Of a stretch of 32,877 bases of DNA, positions 1 to 7,981 are shown one piece after another; position 1 is the stretch's first letter, and every line of letters begins with the position of its first letter. The notes beneath the pieces were generated by a model, which made no database searches, had not been told where the DNA came from, and saw only the letters and a list, made by a program, of their open reading frames with translations. Origin of the DNA: Opitutia bacterium (GTDB lineage: Bacteria; Verrucomicrobiota; Verrucomicrobiia; Opitutales; Opitutaceae); contig CANGHW010000052.1 of NCBI GenBank assembly GCA_947453695.1, positions 1 through 32,877 of the forward strand. Direction: 5' to 3'. The position numbers were made by a program, and so were the translations under genes.

Positions 1-1056
1 CTGCTTGCGCTCGCCCGCATGCATCGGAAACAAGGGGCGCTCACCAAGGCCATCGCCATTTACGAGCGCTATCTCAAGGACTACCCGGACGCAGATCAGA
101 CACCGGACGCCCTGCTCGACTTGGGACGCTGCCTCCGCGCTCTCGGCGTCTTCAAGACCGCCCTTTCCCGCTTTTACGGCGTAATCAACGCCACCCTGAA
201 ACTTCCCGGCGACGGCTATGAGCGCTACCAGGTCCTCGCCAAGACCGCACAATTCGAAATCGCGGAAACGCACTTCCAATCCGGCGACTACGCGTCCGCC
301 GCCAAATTTTACTCGCGCCTCCGCCTGCTCGATCTTGCTCCCGCCGATCGGGCTCGCGCGCACTACAAAGCCGGCTACTCGCTCCGCCTTCTCGGTGACC
401 TGGATGGGGCCGTCACCACGCTTAGAGCGTATATCGCTCAATGGCCGGACGATGAGAACGTCCCGGAAGCCCGCTACCTGGTGGCAATTTCCCTCCGTGA
501 GTTAAAACGTCCGCAGGAAGCCCTCGATGCCACACTGGAACTCCTTCGCACCGAAAAGAGCCGCGTCGCCGCCGATCCGAAGCGCTGGGCTTACTGGCAA
601 CGCCGCACTGGCAACCAGCTCGCCAACGACTTTTTTGAGGCCGGCGACACCATGAACGCCCTTTCCATCTACACCGGCCTCGTCGATCTCGCCCCCGAGC
701 CGATCTGGCGGCTTCCACTGACCTACCAGATCGCACTGTGTCAGGAACGCCTCGCCTCCCATGATCGCGCCCGCACCGCCTACCGCGCCATCATCCAGGA
801 TTCCGGGGCCACGCCTCCCCCGGAACTCACGGAACTTGTTCGAATGGCGCAATGGCGGCTTGAGCACCTCGACTGGCGCGACAACGTAGGCAAGCAAGTC
901 TCCTCCTTCTTCGAAACCACGACTGGTAAAACTCCCAGTCCCACCCCTATTTCCACGCCGTCTGATCCAGTCGCCACCGAATTGAAGGCACCCGCCACCG
1001 CGGCCCCGCAGCAGCCTTCGGCGACCACTCCGGCCAAAACCGCCTCTCATCCATGA
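1..1056 (+). CDS. TPR-repeat protein, 5' end outside window
   Basis: The frame is open from base 1, so the gene begins upstream; the first Met seen, at 19, need not be the start. The visible 351 residues are mostly paired amphipathic helices with TPR-like spacing (A-x-x-x-Y, L-G-R-C-L, A-x-Y-x-x-G-Y-S-L-R). Phrases such as AIAIYERYL, LLDLGRCLRALG and ARAHYKAGYSLRLLGD recur at about 35-40 residue steps. This is the pattern of periplasmic or cytosolic TPR scaffolds such as BamD/YbgF-like proteins. The last 50 or so residues are rich in Pro, Thr and Ala and probably disordered. The stop overlaps the next start by four bases (ATGA), so the two genes are probably co-translated. The partner and exact role cannot be told from the sequence. 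Confidence 0.8.
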   Translation: MLALARMHRKQGALTKAIAIYERYLKDYPDADQTPDALLDLGRCLRALGVFKTALSRFYGVINATLKLPGDGYERYQVLAKTAQFEIAETHFQSGDYASAAKFYSRLRLLDLAPADRARAHYKAGYSLRLLGDLDGAVTTLRAYIAQWPDDENVPEARYLVAISLRELKRPQEALDATLELLRTEKSRVAADPKRWAYWQRRTGNQLANDFFEAGDTMNALSIYTGLVDLAPEPIWRLPLTYQIALCQERLASHDRARTAYRAIIQDSGATPPPELTELVRMAQWRLEHLDWRDNVGKQVSSFFETTTGKTPSPTPISTPSDPVATELKAPATAAPQQPSATTPAKTASHP

Positions 1057-1436
1057 CCCAGTCCGAGACGATCCTGGAACACAATCGCATCTGCGACGAA
1101 CTCCACCAATGCGCCCACGAGGAAAATCGTTTCCTCCGGCAGCATCAGCGCGTGCCGGGGCCCGAGTTTCTCCAACGCAAAGCCACGCTCTTGGAACGCC
1201 TCGATCGCTCACTGACCGCGCTCCGCGAAGTCCCAGCCGCCTCCGTGCGCAACCCGGATACTCGGGCACTGTTGGAGAGCACGCGCGCCCGTATCTTGCA
1301 GGTGCTGCAGCTCGATAAGGAAAACGAGCAGCTCCTCCTGCGCTGCAGCCTCACCGCCACTCGTCCTGCTTCCGGCGCACCTGCACCCGCTCCATCGGCA
1401 TCGATGCTGCAAAAAATCTATGCCCGCTGCTCGTAA
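1053..1436 (+). CDS. small helical protein, weakly FlgN-like
   Basis: A 127-residue protein starting in the ATGA overlap with the TPR gene. It has no signal peptide or membrane segment. It is strongly helical and charged with heptad-like leucines: an N-terminal helix rich in Glu and His, a segment with KATLLERLDRSLTALRE, then a helix ending in LDKENEQLLLR. The order of E-x-x-x-L, K-x-x-L-L-x-x-L and a late E-N-E-x-L-L resembles flagellar chaperones of the FlgN/FliT type, but no diagnostic motif is present, so this is only a suggestion. It could equally be a coiled-coil partner of the TPR protein. A terminator follows, so it ends its transcription unit. Confidence 0.65.
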   Translation: MTQSETILEHNRICDELHQCAHEENRFLRQHQRVPGPEFLQRKATLLERLDRSLTALREVPAASVRNPDTRALLESTRARILQVLQLDKENEQLLLRCSLTATRPASGAPAPAPSASMLQKIYARCS

Positions 1437-1487
1437 GGACGCTTAAACCAAAATAGCGCAGGACAGTTCTCTGTCATTCCATGAAGA

Positions 1488-1519
1488 AGCCCGCCTTGAA
1501 AAAAGCGGGCTCATTTTTT
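1488..1519 (+). terminator. intrinsic terminator after the TPR operon
   Basis: A perfect 7-base stem agcccgc / gcgggct (1488-1494 and 1505-1511) encloses a 10-base A-rich loop. Six T follow at 1514-1519. The T tract lies only on the + side, so it ends the rightward TPR unit. It sits between two convergent genes. Confidence 0.85.
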
Positions 1520-1555
1520 GGCGTCGTCGCGGGTTCTGACCCCAAAAATCCACCG

Positions 1556-2482
1556 TTACTCTTCCCAATTTTGCGCCGGAAAGCGTTCGCGGTCTACCAC
1601 CGGGCCATTGTTGGTTTCGAGGAGTGAACTCACATCTTTCAGCCGGGCGCTGATCGTCGCCGCCATGGCTTGCAAGGCTGCCGGCGCCAAGCCCAGAAGC
1701 GTCAGTTGTTGCGGATCCGGCAGCGCGGGCCGAGGAGCTCCCTCCGGCGTGCAAACCTCGGAGCGGAGCCACTTGGCGGCCAACAACAAGCTCGCCATGC
1801 GGGCCTGACTTGCCGAAGCCCGTGGCGTGTATTGCCACCGCACCGGCTCGGAAATTGAAGCCGGAAATCCCCAGTGCTTCAGGAGCGCGCAACCTGTTTC
1901 GGCCTGCGTGAAACCCAACAAAGCGCGCTCGTGCTCGACGGCTTCGCGCGGAAATCCCACCGTGCGCAGTCGGAGGCCCGGCGCATGACGCAACGCCCAT
2001 TCATCAATGGCGACCATGCCCACGCAGTGCAGCAGACCGACCGTATAGGCCACGTTGCAATCCTGCTTCGTGCGCACCGCCAAAGCCTCGGCCGCGAGCG
2101 CGCCCACAACTGACATCTTCCAGAGTTCATCGGCCTCGATACCGTAAGCATCGAGTGGTCTCACGAGCACTTGGGAAGCGACCGCAAATGACACCAACTC
2201 AAATACCTGCTCATAGCCCACGCGATTCACGGCTTCTTCGACGGTGAAGCATCGCACGCCCTTGCTAAAACAAGCGCTGTTCCCGATTTGGAGCACCCGC
2301 GCCGCGATTCCGGGGTCGAGGCGGATCAGCGCCACGATTTCATGCATCGCGGAATTTGTGTCCGAGAGCAGCTGCTTCAGTCGTGGCAGAACTTTCGGCG
2401 CCGACGGCAAATGCCTCAGTTCGCGCACGATATCTTCGGGCGAAAGAGGTCCGGCCGCAGGCAATGAAAGTTCAGCGATCAT
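1556..2482 (-). CDS. HDOD-domain signalling protein
   Basis: A 308-residue protein of the HDOD family, a catalytically degenerate relative of HD phosphohydrolases found in chemotaxis, c-di-GMP and two-component contexts. Family features are visible: the opening L-P-S-A-P-K-V-L-P-R-L, then EIVALIRLDPGIAARVLQIGN, then the VEEAVNRVGYEQV segment, and A-Y-T-V-G-L-L-H-C-V-G where a true HD enzyme would have metal ligands. The HDOD fold covers about residues 15-215; the remainder is a short helical tail. AGAGG lies nine bases before the ATG, one of the few good ribosome-binding sites in the window. The gene is transcribed away from the signalling cluster and shares with it the structured region 2483-2831, so joint control is plausible but unproven. 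Confidence 0.9.
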   Translation of the reverse strand: MIAELSLPAAGPLSPEDIVRELRHLPSAPKVLPRLKQLLSDTNSAMHEIVALIRLDPGIAARVLQIGNSACFSKGVRCFTVEEAVNRVGYEQVFELVSFAVASQVLVRPLDAYGIEADELWKMSVVGALAAEALAVRTKQDCNVAYTVGLLHCVGMVAIDEWALRHAPGLRLRTVGFPREAVEHERALLGFTQAETGCALLKHWGFPASISEPVRWQYTPRASASQARMASLLLAAKWLRSEVCTPEGAPRPALPDPQQLTLLGLAPAALQAMAATISARLKDVSSLLETNNGPVVDRERFPAQNWEE

Positions 2483-2536
2483 CGGGGAACACCTCTTCTA
2501 TCGGCCCACGGGAAGAGAACTTTCGCAGAAAATTGA

Positions 2537-2574
2537 CCAGCGCGTCCGCGTTGAACTCGGCGCGGACGCGCTGG
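2537..2574. repeat. perfect 14-base inverted repeat
   Basis: Arms ccagcgcgtccgcg (2537-2550) and cgcggacgcgctgg (2561-2574) are exact reverse complements around a 10-base loop. As RNA this is a very stable hairpin. Read on the - strand it is followed by a moderately T-rich stretch (TCAATTTTCT) and lies 55-92 bases before the HDOD start, so it could be a leader hairpin or attenuator of that gene. It could also be an operator or a REP-like element. Confidence 0.75.
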
Positions 2575-2591
2575 CTTGCGTAGCTGTCTTA

Positions 2592-2613
2592 TTCGCGACC
2601 AGACCGTCGCGAA
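2592..2613. repeat. perfect 8-base inverted repeat
   Basis: Arms ttcgcgac (2592-2599) and gtcgcgaa (2606-2613) flank a six-base spacer. It lies 17 bases from the larger inverted repeat at 2537-2574. The spacing would suit either a dimeric regulator site or a second RNA hairpin. Confidence 0.6.
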
Positions 2614-2740
2614 CACCATGTCAGCGGAGCAAAGTTGGATCCGAGATCCGACCCACCGAGGTCGATCGCGGGAAAGTTGAGGTGGTTCACGTGACGATAC
2701 TACTCCCAGTCTATCCCGACCGCCATCCGGGTTCCCCCTG

Positions 2741-2757
2741 ATTCCGGGCTCCGGAAT
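2741..2757. repeat. 7-base inverted repeat before receiver-kinase gene
   Basis: Arms attccgg and ccggaat (2741-2747 and 2751-2757) flank a 3-base centre, 75 bases before the ATG at 2832. The position fits an operator or a small hairpin in the leader of the signalling genes. The function is not known. Confidence 0.45.
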
Positions 2758-2831
2758 TTACCGAATGCCACTGTTGGAAACGCTTCAGCCCACCGCCGCC
2801 GCGCCGATGACCCTAGGACCATCGTTCGTCC

Positions 2832-4364
2832 ATGACCCGAGTGCTTTACGCTGAAGACGACCCACAAGTCGCCGATATTGTCCGGCTCTACTTTTTGCCG
2901 CACCCTACCACGGAACTCACCGTTGTGCCGGGCGGGCGCGCCTGCCTTGCGGAACTCTCGGCCGGCAACTACGATCTCGTCCTGCTCGATTTGGCGATGC
3001 CTGACCTCGATGGTCTCAGCGTCCTCGCCGAACTCTCCGCGCGTAGCGACCCCACCCCAGTGATCATGGTCAGCGGCCAGGGGCAGGCGGAACTCGCCGT
3101 GCGGGCCCTCCGCGCCGGCGCGGCAGATTGCATCGACAAAAACTCCCCGAATTTCTCCCGCCTACCGGAGATCATCGCGCACACCCTCCATCGCCACCGC
3201 CGCCTGCCCCAGCTCCTCCCCTCGGGCTCGGCGACCAAACCGCCGCGAGTGCTCTTTATTGATTCTGATCGAGCAGAACTTACCGCGGCCGCCCGTTTTT
3301 TTGCGTCCCACGCTCCGCGTTTCCAGTTCACGGCCGATACGCCCCCAACCCAGGAACCGTTCTTTTCCAACGAACTCCCGTATGACGCGGTCGTCTTTGG
3401 CCCGCATATCGCCCCCACGCCATTGCTCGACGCTCTCCGCTCACTTCGCTCTCACCACGAAGATCTGCCCGCGCTCGTCCTCGGCGGCCCTGTTTCAACC
3501 GAATCAGCCATCGCCGCCTTCAAACTCGGCGCCCACGACTTTATCGCGCAAGGTCCCGGCTGCTATACCGACCTCGTTTTTTCGCTCACGAGTGCACTGA
3601 AACACTCCGCCACCGCACGCCTCGCCGCTCAACTTAACGACGAGCTCGCCACCCTCAGCCGCACACTCGCCGCACAGGTGGCGGCACGCACCAGTGACCT
3701 CGCCGCGGAGGCCGCGAGGTCCCGCGCACTTTCCGCGCGGCTGCTGCGGGTGCAGGAAGACGAACGCCACTCGCTCGCCCACGAACTGCACGACCAAGTC
3801 GGACAGCTTCTCACCGGTCTTCGTTTTCAGATTGAAGCCGCACGCGCCCAAAACTCCGGCGCGCCCATCACCGAAGCACTTCAAATCACCGACGATTTGC
3901 TGGCCACGGTGCGTTCGCTCACCCTACAGCTTCGCCCGCGTCTCCTCGACGACCTCGGCCTCCGACCCGCGCTCGAATCCCACATCGAGAATTTCCGCCG
4001 CCAAACCGGCCTCACGATCGACCTCGAACTATCTCTGCCCACGGCACGCCTATCCTCCGAGCTCGAGCTCGCCGCCTACCGAGTCGTGCAAGAAGCGCTC
4101 ACCAACATCGTCCGCCACTCTGGCGCCCAGGCCGCTCAAATTACCCTCATCGCCGGCGATACCGCCCTTCACGTCGAGATCTCTGATCGCGGTCGTGGCT
4201 TCGACACGGCTGAGGCTCTAGCCCGCCGGAACTCCCTCGGACTCGCCGGCCTCGCCGAGCGGGTCGAGCTCGCGGGCGGTCGCTTCGAGCTCGTGTCCAC
4301 CATCGGCCAAGGCACCCGCCTCCATGCCGAGTTTCCCCTCACCGCCGTCGCACTCGCCTCATGA
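2832..4364 (+). CDS. receiver - pseudo-receiver - NarX-type histidine kinase
   Basis: A 510-residue soluble protein. Residues about 3-120 are a complete receiver with D9, D10, phospho-acceptor D53 (VLLDLAMPDLDG) and Lys in DCIDKN. Residues about 136-256 have the receiver fold again, but the acceptor site reads DAVVFGPH, with Gly in place of Asp, and the Lys position is Gln (DFIAQ). A coiled coil leads to a HisKA_3 dimerisation domain with ELHDQVGQLL; H320 is the likely phosphorylated His. A HATPase_c domain follows, with VVQEALTNIVRHS (N box) and SDRGRGFD, then a Gly-rich G2 motif. It has no membrane segment, so the input is probably phosphotransfer to D53. The ATGA overlap with the NarL-type regulator makes that protein the likely partner. 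Confidence 0.92.
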   Translation: MTRVLYAEDDPQVADIVRLYFLPHPTTELTVVPGGRACLAELSAGNYDLVLLDLAMPDLDGLSVLAELSARSDPTPVIMVSGQGQAELAVRALRAGAADCIDKNSPNFSRLPEIIAHTLHRHRRLPQLLPSGSATKPPRVLFIDSDRAELTAAARFFASHAPRFQFTADTPPTQEPFFSNELPYDAVVFGPHIAPTPLLDALRSLRSHHEDLPALVLGGPVSTESAIAAFKLGAHDFIAQGPGCYTDLVFSLTSALKHSATARLAAQLNDELATLSRTLAAQVAARTSDLAAEAARSRALSARLLRVQEDERHSLAHELHDQVGQLLTGLRFQIEAARAQNSGAPITEALQITDDLLATVRSLTLQLRPRLLDDLGLRPALESHIENFRRQTGLTIDLELSLPTARLSSELELAAYRVVQEALTNIVRHSGAQAAQITLIAGDTALHVEISDRGRGFDTAEALARRNSLGLAGLAERVELAGGRFELVSTIGQGTRLHAEFPLTAVALAS

Positions 4365-4999
4365 CCACTGCCATCATCGCCGACGATCATGAAATCGTCC
4401 GTCGCGGTCTCCGCGGCGTCCTCGAAAGCGAAGGCCTCTGCCGCATCGTCGGCGAAGCATCGGACGGACTCGCCGCCGCGCAACTCGTCGAACAACACCG
4501 CCCCCACGTCCTGCTGCTCGACCTCAATCTCCCCCGGCTGCACGGCATCGAAGTCCTCCGGCAAACGCGCACCTCCAGCCCGCACACCCGCACGATCATC
4601 CTGTCGATGCACCAGGACGAACCTTACGTCATCGAGACCCTCCGGGCCGGCGCCATGGCTTATGTGCTCAAGGGCTCCGAATCGAGTGAGGTCATCCACG
4701 CCGTGCGCGAGGTCATCGCCGGTCGTCGTTTTCTGAGCGCGACTCTCTCCGAGTGGGCGATCAATGCCCTCGTGGCCAAACCGACTGACTCCGACCCTCT
4801 CGCCTCCCTTACTCCACGTGAACGCATGGTCCTCCAACTCGCCGCCGAAGGTCATGGCAACACCGCGCTCGCCGAGAAGCTGTTCATCAGTCCCCGCACG
4901 GCCGAGACCCACCGCACCAATCTTCTCCGCAAACTCGGCCTCCAGACCCAAACTGACCTCGTCCGCTTCGCCATTCGCAAGGGACTGATCAGCGCCTGA
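4361..4999 (+). CDS. NarL/FixJ-family response regulator
   Basis: A 212-residue DNA-binding response regulator. The receiver occupies about residues 3-120 with D8, D9 and phospho-acceptor D54 (VLLLDLNLP) and the Lys of AYVLKG. A LuxR-type helix-turn-helix covers about 147-210, with LTPRERMVLQLAAEG, a recognition region ISPRTAETHRTNLLRKL, and a C-terminal helix. The start lies in an ATGA overlap with the kinase gene, typical of a cognate NarX/NarL-like pair. It is the only protein of the signalling block with a recognisable DNA-binding output. Its targets are not evident; the inverted repeats at 2483-2831 and the palindrome just after this gene are candidates. Confidence 0.95.
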   Translation: MTTAIIADDHEIVRRGLRGVLESEGLCRIVGEASDGLAAAQLVEQHRPHVLLLDLNLPRLHGIEVLRQTRTSSPHTRTIILSMHQDEPYVIETLRAGAMAYVLKGSESSEVIHAVREVIAGRRFLSATLSEWAINALVAKPTDSDPLASLTPRERMVLQLAAEGHGNTALAEKLFISPRTAETHRTNLLRKLGLQTQTDLVRFAIRKGLISA

Positions 5000-5011
5000 T
5001 CCCCCCTAATT

Positions 5012-5043
5012 TAGCCGACTACCTTTTAAAAGGTAGTCGGCTA
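5012..5043. repeat. 32-base loopless perfect palindrome
   Basis: tagccgactacctttt (5012-5027) is followed at once by its exact reverse complement (5028-5043). A second fold, aggtag / ctacct (5031-5036 and 5041-5046), overlaps the right arm. There is no T tract outside the stem, so it is not a standard terminator. Its place after the NarL-type gene and about 110 bases before the next kinase fits a hairpin end, an operator or a REP-like element. Confidence 0.7.
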
Positions 5044-5152
5044 CCTAAACCAGTGGGTGTTACTCACCCGAGAAGCCGCTGGCCGGACCGGGAGACCTTC
5101 ACGAACCTCCTGCCGTCGGATGCGCGCCTGATCCGCGTCAGGTCCGACAAGC

Positions 5153-7072
5153 GTGACACCTCCCTTCGAGAAAAAAATTTTACTCGGTTTTGCCTCGGCG
5201 CTGCTTGTGGTGCTCCTGGCGGTCGCCACGACGGGCTGGAGCCTTGCGCGGTTTAGCTCCACCGCAACCCTCGTCGACCACACCCACCGGGTGCTCGGTC
5301 GACTCGAGCAATCGGTCGTCGGCATTCTCGCGATGGAAACCAGCACGCGAGGTTTCGTCCTGACCGGCAGCGAGGCGATGCTGGCTCCGCATCGCGCCGG
5401 CGATGCGCGAGTAAACGCCTCGCTCGACGAACTTGCGCGCCTCGTCGCCGATCATCCCGGTCAACAGCAACGTCTCGCCGGCGTAACCTCCCTCGCCACC
5501 CGCGCTCGCACTATCATGACTGAGCACATTGGGGCCCGCCGCGCGCGCGGTCTCTCTGCCGCGGAGGATATCAACGCCTTTCTCGCCGGTCAGGAGGCCG
5601 TCGAATCGTTTCGCCGCGCCGTCGAGGAAATGGAGGCCGACGAGCGCAATCTGCTCGCCGCTCATCTCTCCCGCGCCCAATCCGCGGCCTTCATGGGCAA
5701 TGTCACTCTGGTTGCGACGGGGGCGGTCGCCGCCGCCCTGATCATTTTCGCCGGCCTTTTAGTGAGCCGCGATTACCAACGTCGGTGTCAGGCTGAAAAC
5801 TCCCTCCGCGAGCTCAACGAACACCTCGAACACCGCGTCGCCGACCGCACCGCCCGCCTCGAGGCTGTCAACGTCGTCATGCGCCGCGAGATCGCGGAAC
5901 GCCAGCAGGCTGAGGAATCCCTGCGCCACTCCGAAACGCGGCTCCGTGCCACCCTCGATACGATGCTCGAGGGCTGCCAGCTCATCGGTCCCGATTGGCG
6001 CTATCTTTACCTCAATGATACCGCCGCGCTCCACGGACGGCGGCACAAACAGGAGCTCCTCGGTCACACCATGCAATCGTGTTACCCCGGCATCGACCGT
6101 CTGCCCATGTTCTCCGCGCTGCAGCGCTGCATGGACGACCGGCAGCCGGCCCGCACCGAGCAGGAGTTTAAATACTCCGACGGCACCTCCGCCTGGTTCG
6201 ATCTTCGGTTCGTGCCGGCACCGGAAGGCGTGGCCGTTCTCTCGCTCGATATCACCGCGCATAAACTGAGCGAGGAGCGCATTCGTCAGACCAACGCCAC
6301 GCTCGAACAGCGCGTGCGCGAACGCACGGCGCAGCTCGAAGCCGTCAATCGTGAGCTTGAAGCCTTCACCTACTCGGTCTCCCACGACCTCCGCGCTCCC
6401 CTGCGGCATATCGATGGGTTCGCCCACCTGTTGATCCGCAGCGCCGGAACCCGTCTCGACGAACAGGGCCGCCGCCAACTCGACACCATTTCTGCCTCCG
6501 CCCGGCAAATGGGTCGCCTAATTGACGATCTCCTCGCTTTCTCCCGGATCGGACGCTCGCCCCTGCGCCTCGAGCCGGTCGAACTCCAGCCCCTGATCTC
6601 AGCTGTCATTGCCGACGGAAACTATCAGCAACCCGGCCGTCCCATCCTCTGGGCCGTTGGCCCTCTCCCTCCGGTGCACGCCGATGCAGCGATGCTCCGG
6701 CAGGTCTGGTTCAACCTCGTCGACAACGCCGTAAAATATTCCGGCAAGAATCCCCACCCGCGTATCTCTATCGCCTGTCGCGCAGACGCGGCTGCCCGCG
6801 AGTTGATCTTCTCCATTACCGACAATGGCGTCGGCTTCGATCCTCGCTACGTGGACAAACTTTTCGGCGTGTTCCAACGGCTACACGGCTCCACCGAGTT
6901 CGAAGGCACCGGCATCGGACTCGCCAACGTCCGCCGCATCATTGCCCGCCACGGCGGTCGCACTTGGGCCGAAAGCCGCGTCGGCGAGGGTGCCACATTT
7001 TATTTTTCCCTCCCCGCCACCCCTGCCCCCTCACCCGTCTCCCCGCCCGCTCCCACCGCTGTCTTGGTATGA
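5153..7072 (+). CDS. CHASE3-PAS membrane histidine kinase
   Basis: A 639-residue sensor kinase. Transmembrane helix 1 is at about residues 8-30 and helix 2 at about 182-204. They bracket a periplasmic CHASE3 domain (TRGFVLTG, then a second helical half around NAFLAGQEAVESF). A coiled coil rich in E, R and A leads to a PAS domain at about 255-375 and a second coiled coil. HisKA follows with the motif YSVSHDLRAPLRHIDGF, where H411 is the acceptor. HATPase_c has FNLVDNAVKYS, DNGVGFD and GTGIGL. An in-frame TGA at 5129 leaves GTG at 5153 as the only reasonable start; no good Shine-Dalgarno is seen. The signal sensed is unknown. The ATGA overlap with the Rcp1-like receiver identifies its probable partner. 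Confidence 0.93.
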   Translation: MTPPFEKKILLGFASALLVVLLAVATTGWSLARFSSTATLVDHTHRVLGRLEQSVVGILAMETSTRGFVLTGSEAMLAPHRAGDARVNASLDELARLVADHPGQQQRLAGVTSLATRARTIMTEHIGARRARGLSAAEDINAFLAGQEAVESFRRAVEEMEADERNLLAAHLSRAQSAAFMGNVTLVATGAVAAALIIFAGLLVSRDYQRRCQAENSLRELNEHLEHRVADRTARLEAVNVVMRREIAERQQAEESLRHSETRLRATLDTMLEGCQLIGPDWRYLYLNDTAALHGRRHKQELLGHTMQSCYPGIDRLPMFSALQRCMDDRQPARTEQEFKYSDGTSAWFDLRFVPAPEGVAVLSLDITAHKLSEERIRQTNATLEQRVRERTAQLEAVNRELEAFTYSVSHDLRAPLRHIDGFAHLLIRSAGTRLDEQGRRQLDTISASARQMGRLIDDLLAFSRIGRSPLRLEPVELQPLISAVIADGNYQQPGRPILWAVGPLPPVHADAAMLRQVWFNLVDNAVKYSGKNPHPRISIACRADAAARELIFSITDNGVGFDPRYVDKLFGVFQRLHGSTEFEGTGIGLANVRRIIARHGGRTWAESRVGEGATFYFSLPATPAPSPVSPPAPTAVLV

Positions 7073-7533
7073 ACTCCCGTTCCTCCGGCCTCCGCCCTAT
7101 CCTCTTTGCCGAAGATAATCCCAACGATGTCGAACTCACTCTGGCCGCACTTCAGAGTGCCCGTCTCGAGAACGAGGTCGTGGTCGTGCACGACGGCGGC
7201 CAGGCACTCGCGTGGCTCCGCTGCACCGGTGTGAACGCCTATCGCTCCCCGGTTCCGCCCGCATTCATTCTGCTCGATCTGAAAATGCCGCGAGTCGATG
7301 GCCTTGCCACTCTACGCGCGATTCGAGCTGACCCGCAGCTTCGCTCCACTCCCGTAGTCATCCTCACCTCGTCTCGCGAAGAAAATGATCTCGTCACCAG
7401 CTACCATCTTGGCGCCAACGCCTATGTCGTAAAACCCGTCGAGTTCGACCGCTTCATTGCCGCGGTGTCTCAGCTCGGTGTCTTTTGGGCCGAGCTAAAC
7501 GAACCTGCCCCTGCGCGGCAGCTCACGTTCTAG
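7069..7533 (+). CDS. Rcp1-like single-domain response regulator
   Basis: A 154-residue stand-alone receiver of the Rcp1 type: ILFAEDNPNDVELTL at the start, D70 as acceptor in FILLDLKMPRVDG, T100/S101, and K122 in NAYVVKPVEFDRF. The inserted loop before the acceptor strand and the VVKPVEF ending are typical of the regulators that pair with phytochrome-like and CHASE3 kinases. A longer in-frame opening exists back to 6964, but those residues overlap kinase-coding sequence; the ATG in the ATGA overlap matches the family's N-terminus. It has no output domain, so it should pass phosphate to another protein or act by protein binding. Confidence 0.93.
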   Translation: MNSRSSGLRPILFAEDNPNDVELTLAALQSARLENEVVVVHDGGQALAWLRCTGVNAYRSPVPPAFILLDLKMPRVDGLATLRAIRADPQLRSTPVVILTSSREENDLVTSYHLGANAYVVKPVEFDRFIAAVSQLGVFWAELNEPAPARQLTF

Positions 7534-7579
7534 CCAGCAGACCTGAACCACGCCGCGGCCAGACCAAACCAACGTCACC

Positions 7580-7981
7580 ATGGCGCACATTCTCGTAGTC
7601 GACGATGATGATCTCCTCCGGGAGGTAATCGCGACGGCCCTAACCCAGACCGGGCACAACGTTTTTCAAGCCGGGGACGGTCATCAAGCCGTCGAACTCG
7701 TGCGCGCCAACACCATCGATCTCGTGCTGACCGATATCCTCATGCCGGGCCAGGAAGGTATTGAGACGATCATGCAACTCCGCTTCAGCCACCCCACCAT
7801 CCGGATTGTCGCGATGTCCGGCGGGTCCCCTCACTCGAAATTCTACCTCGATATCGCCTCCCGCCTCGGTGCTCGACGGATTCTGGCGAAGCCATTCACT
7901 CCTGCGGATCTGCTGCACGCGATCACCACTGTTCTAGCCGAGCCGCCCGCCCCTCCGCCGCTCGCCTCTGCTTCCCCTTGA
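7580..7981 (+). CDS. CheY-like response regulator
   Basis: A 133-residue single receiver domain: HILVVDDDDLLREVI with acidic D8-D10, phospho-acceptor D52 in LVLTDILMPGQEG, S at AMSGG, and the Lys in ILAKPFTPADLL. A short Pro/Ala tail ends the protein. It starts 46 bases after the Rcp1-like gene. Its stop overlaps the TTG start of the hybrid kinase by four bases (TTGA), which suggests translation coupled to that kinase and possible exchange of phosphate with it. Confidence 0.92.
   Translation: MAHILVVDDDDLLREVIATALTQTGHNVFQAGDGHQAVELVRANTIDLVLTDILMPGQEGIETIMQLRFSHPTIRIVAMSGGSPHSKFYLDIASRLGARRILAKPFTPADLLHAITTVLAEPPAPPPLASASP

Larger units (their letters stand above)
2483..2831. other. gene-free intergenic region with inverted repeats
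   Basis: This 349-base stretch separates the divergent HDOD gene and receiver-kinase gene. No open frame here looks coding. It holds perfect inverted repeats at 2537-2574, 2592-2613 and 2741-2757, a tcacgtga palindrome at 2687-2694, and three GATC sites within 30 bases (2638, 2645, 2664). Promoters for both flanking genes should lie here, but no convincing -35/-10 pair was found by eye. Confidence 0.7.
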
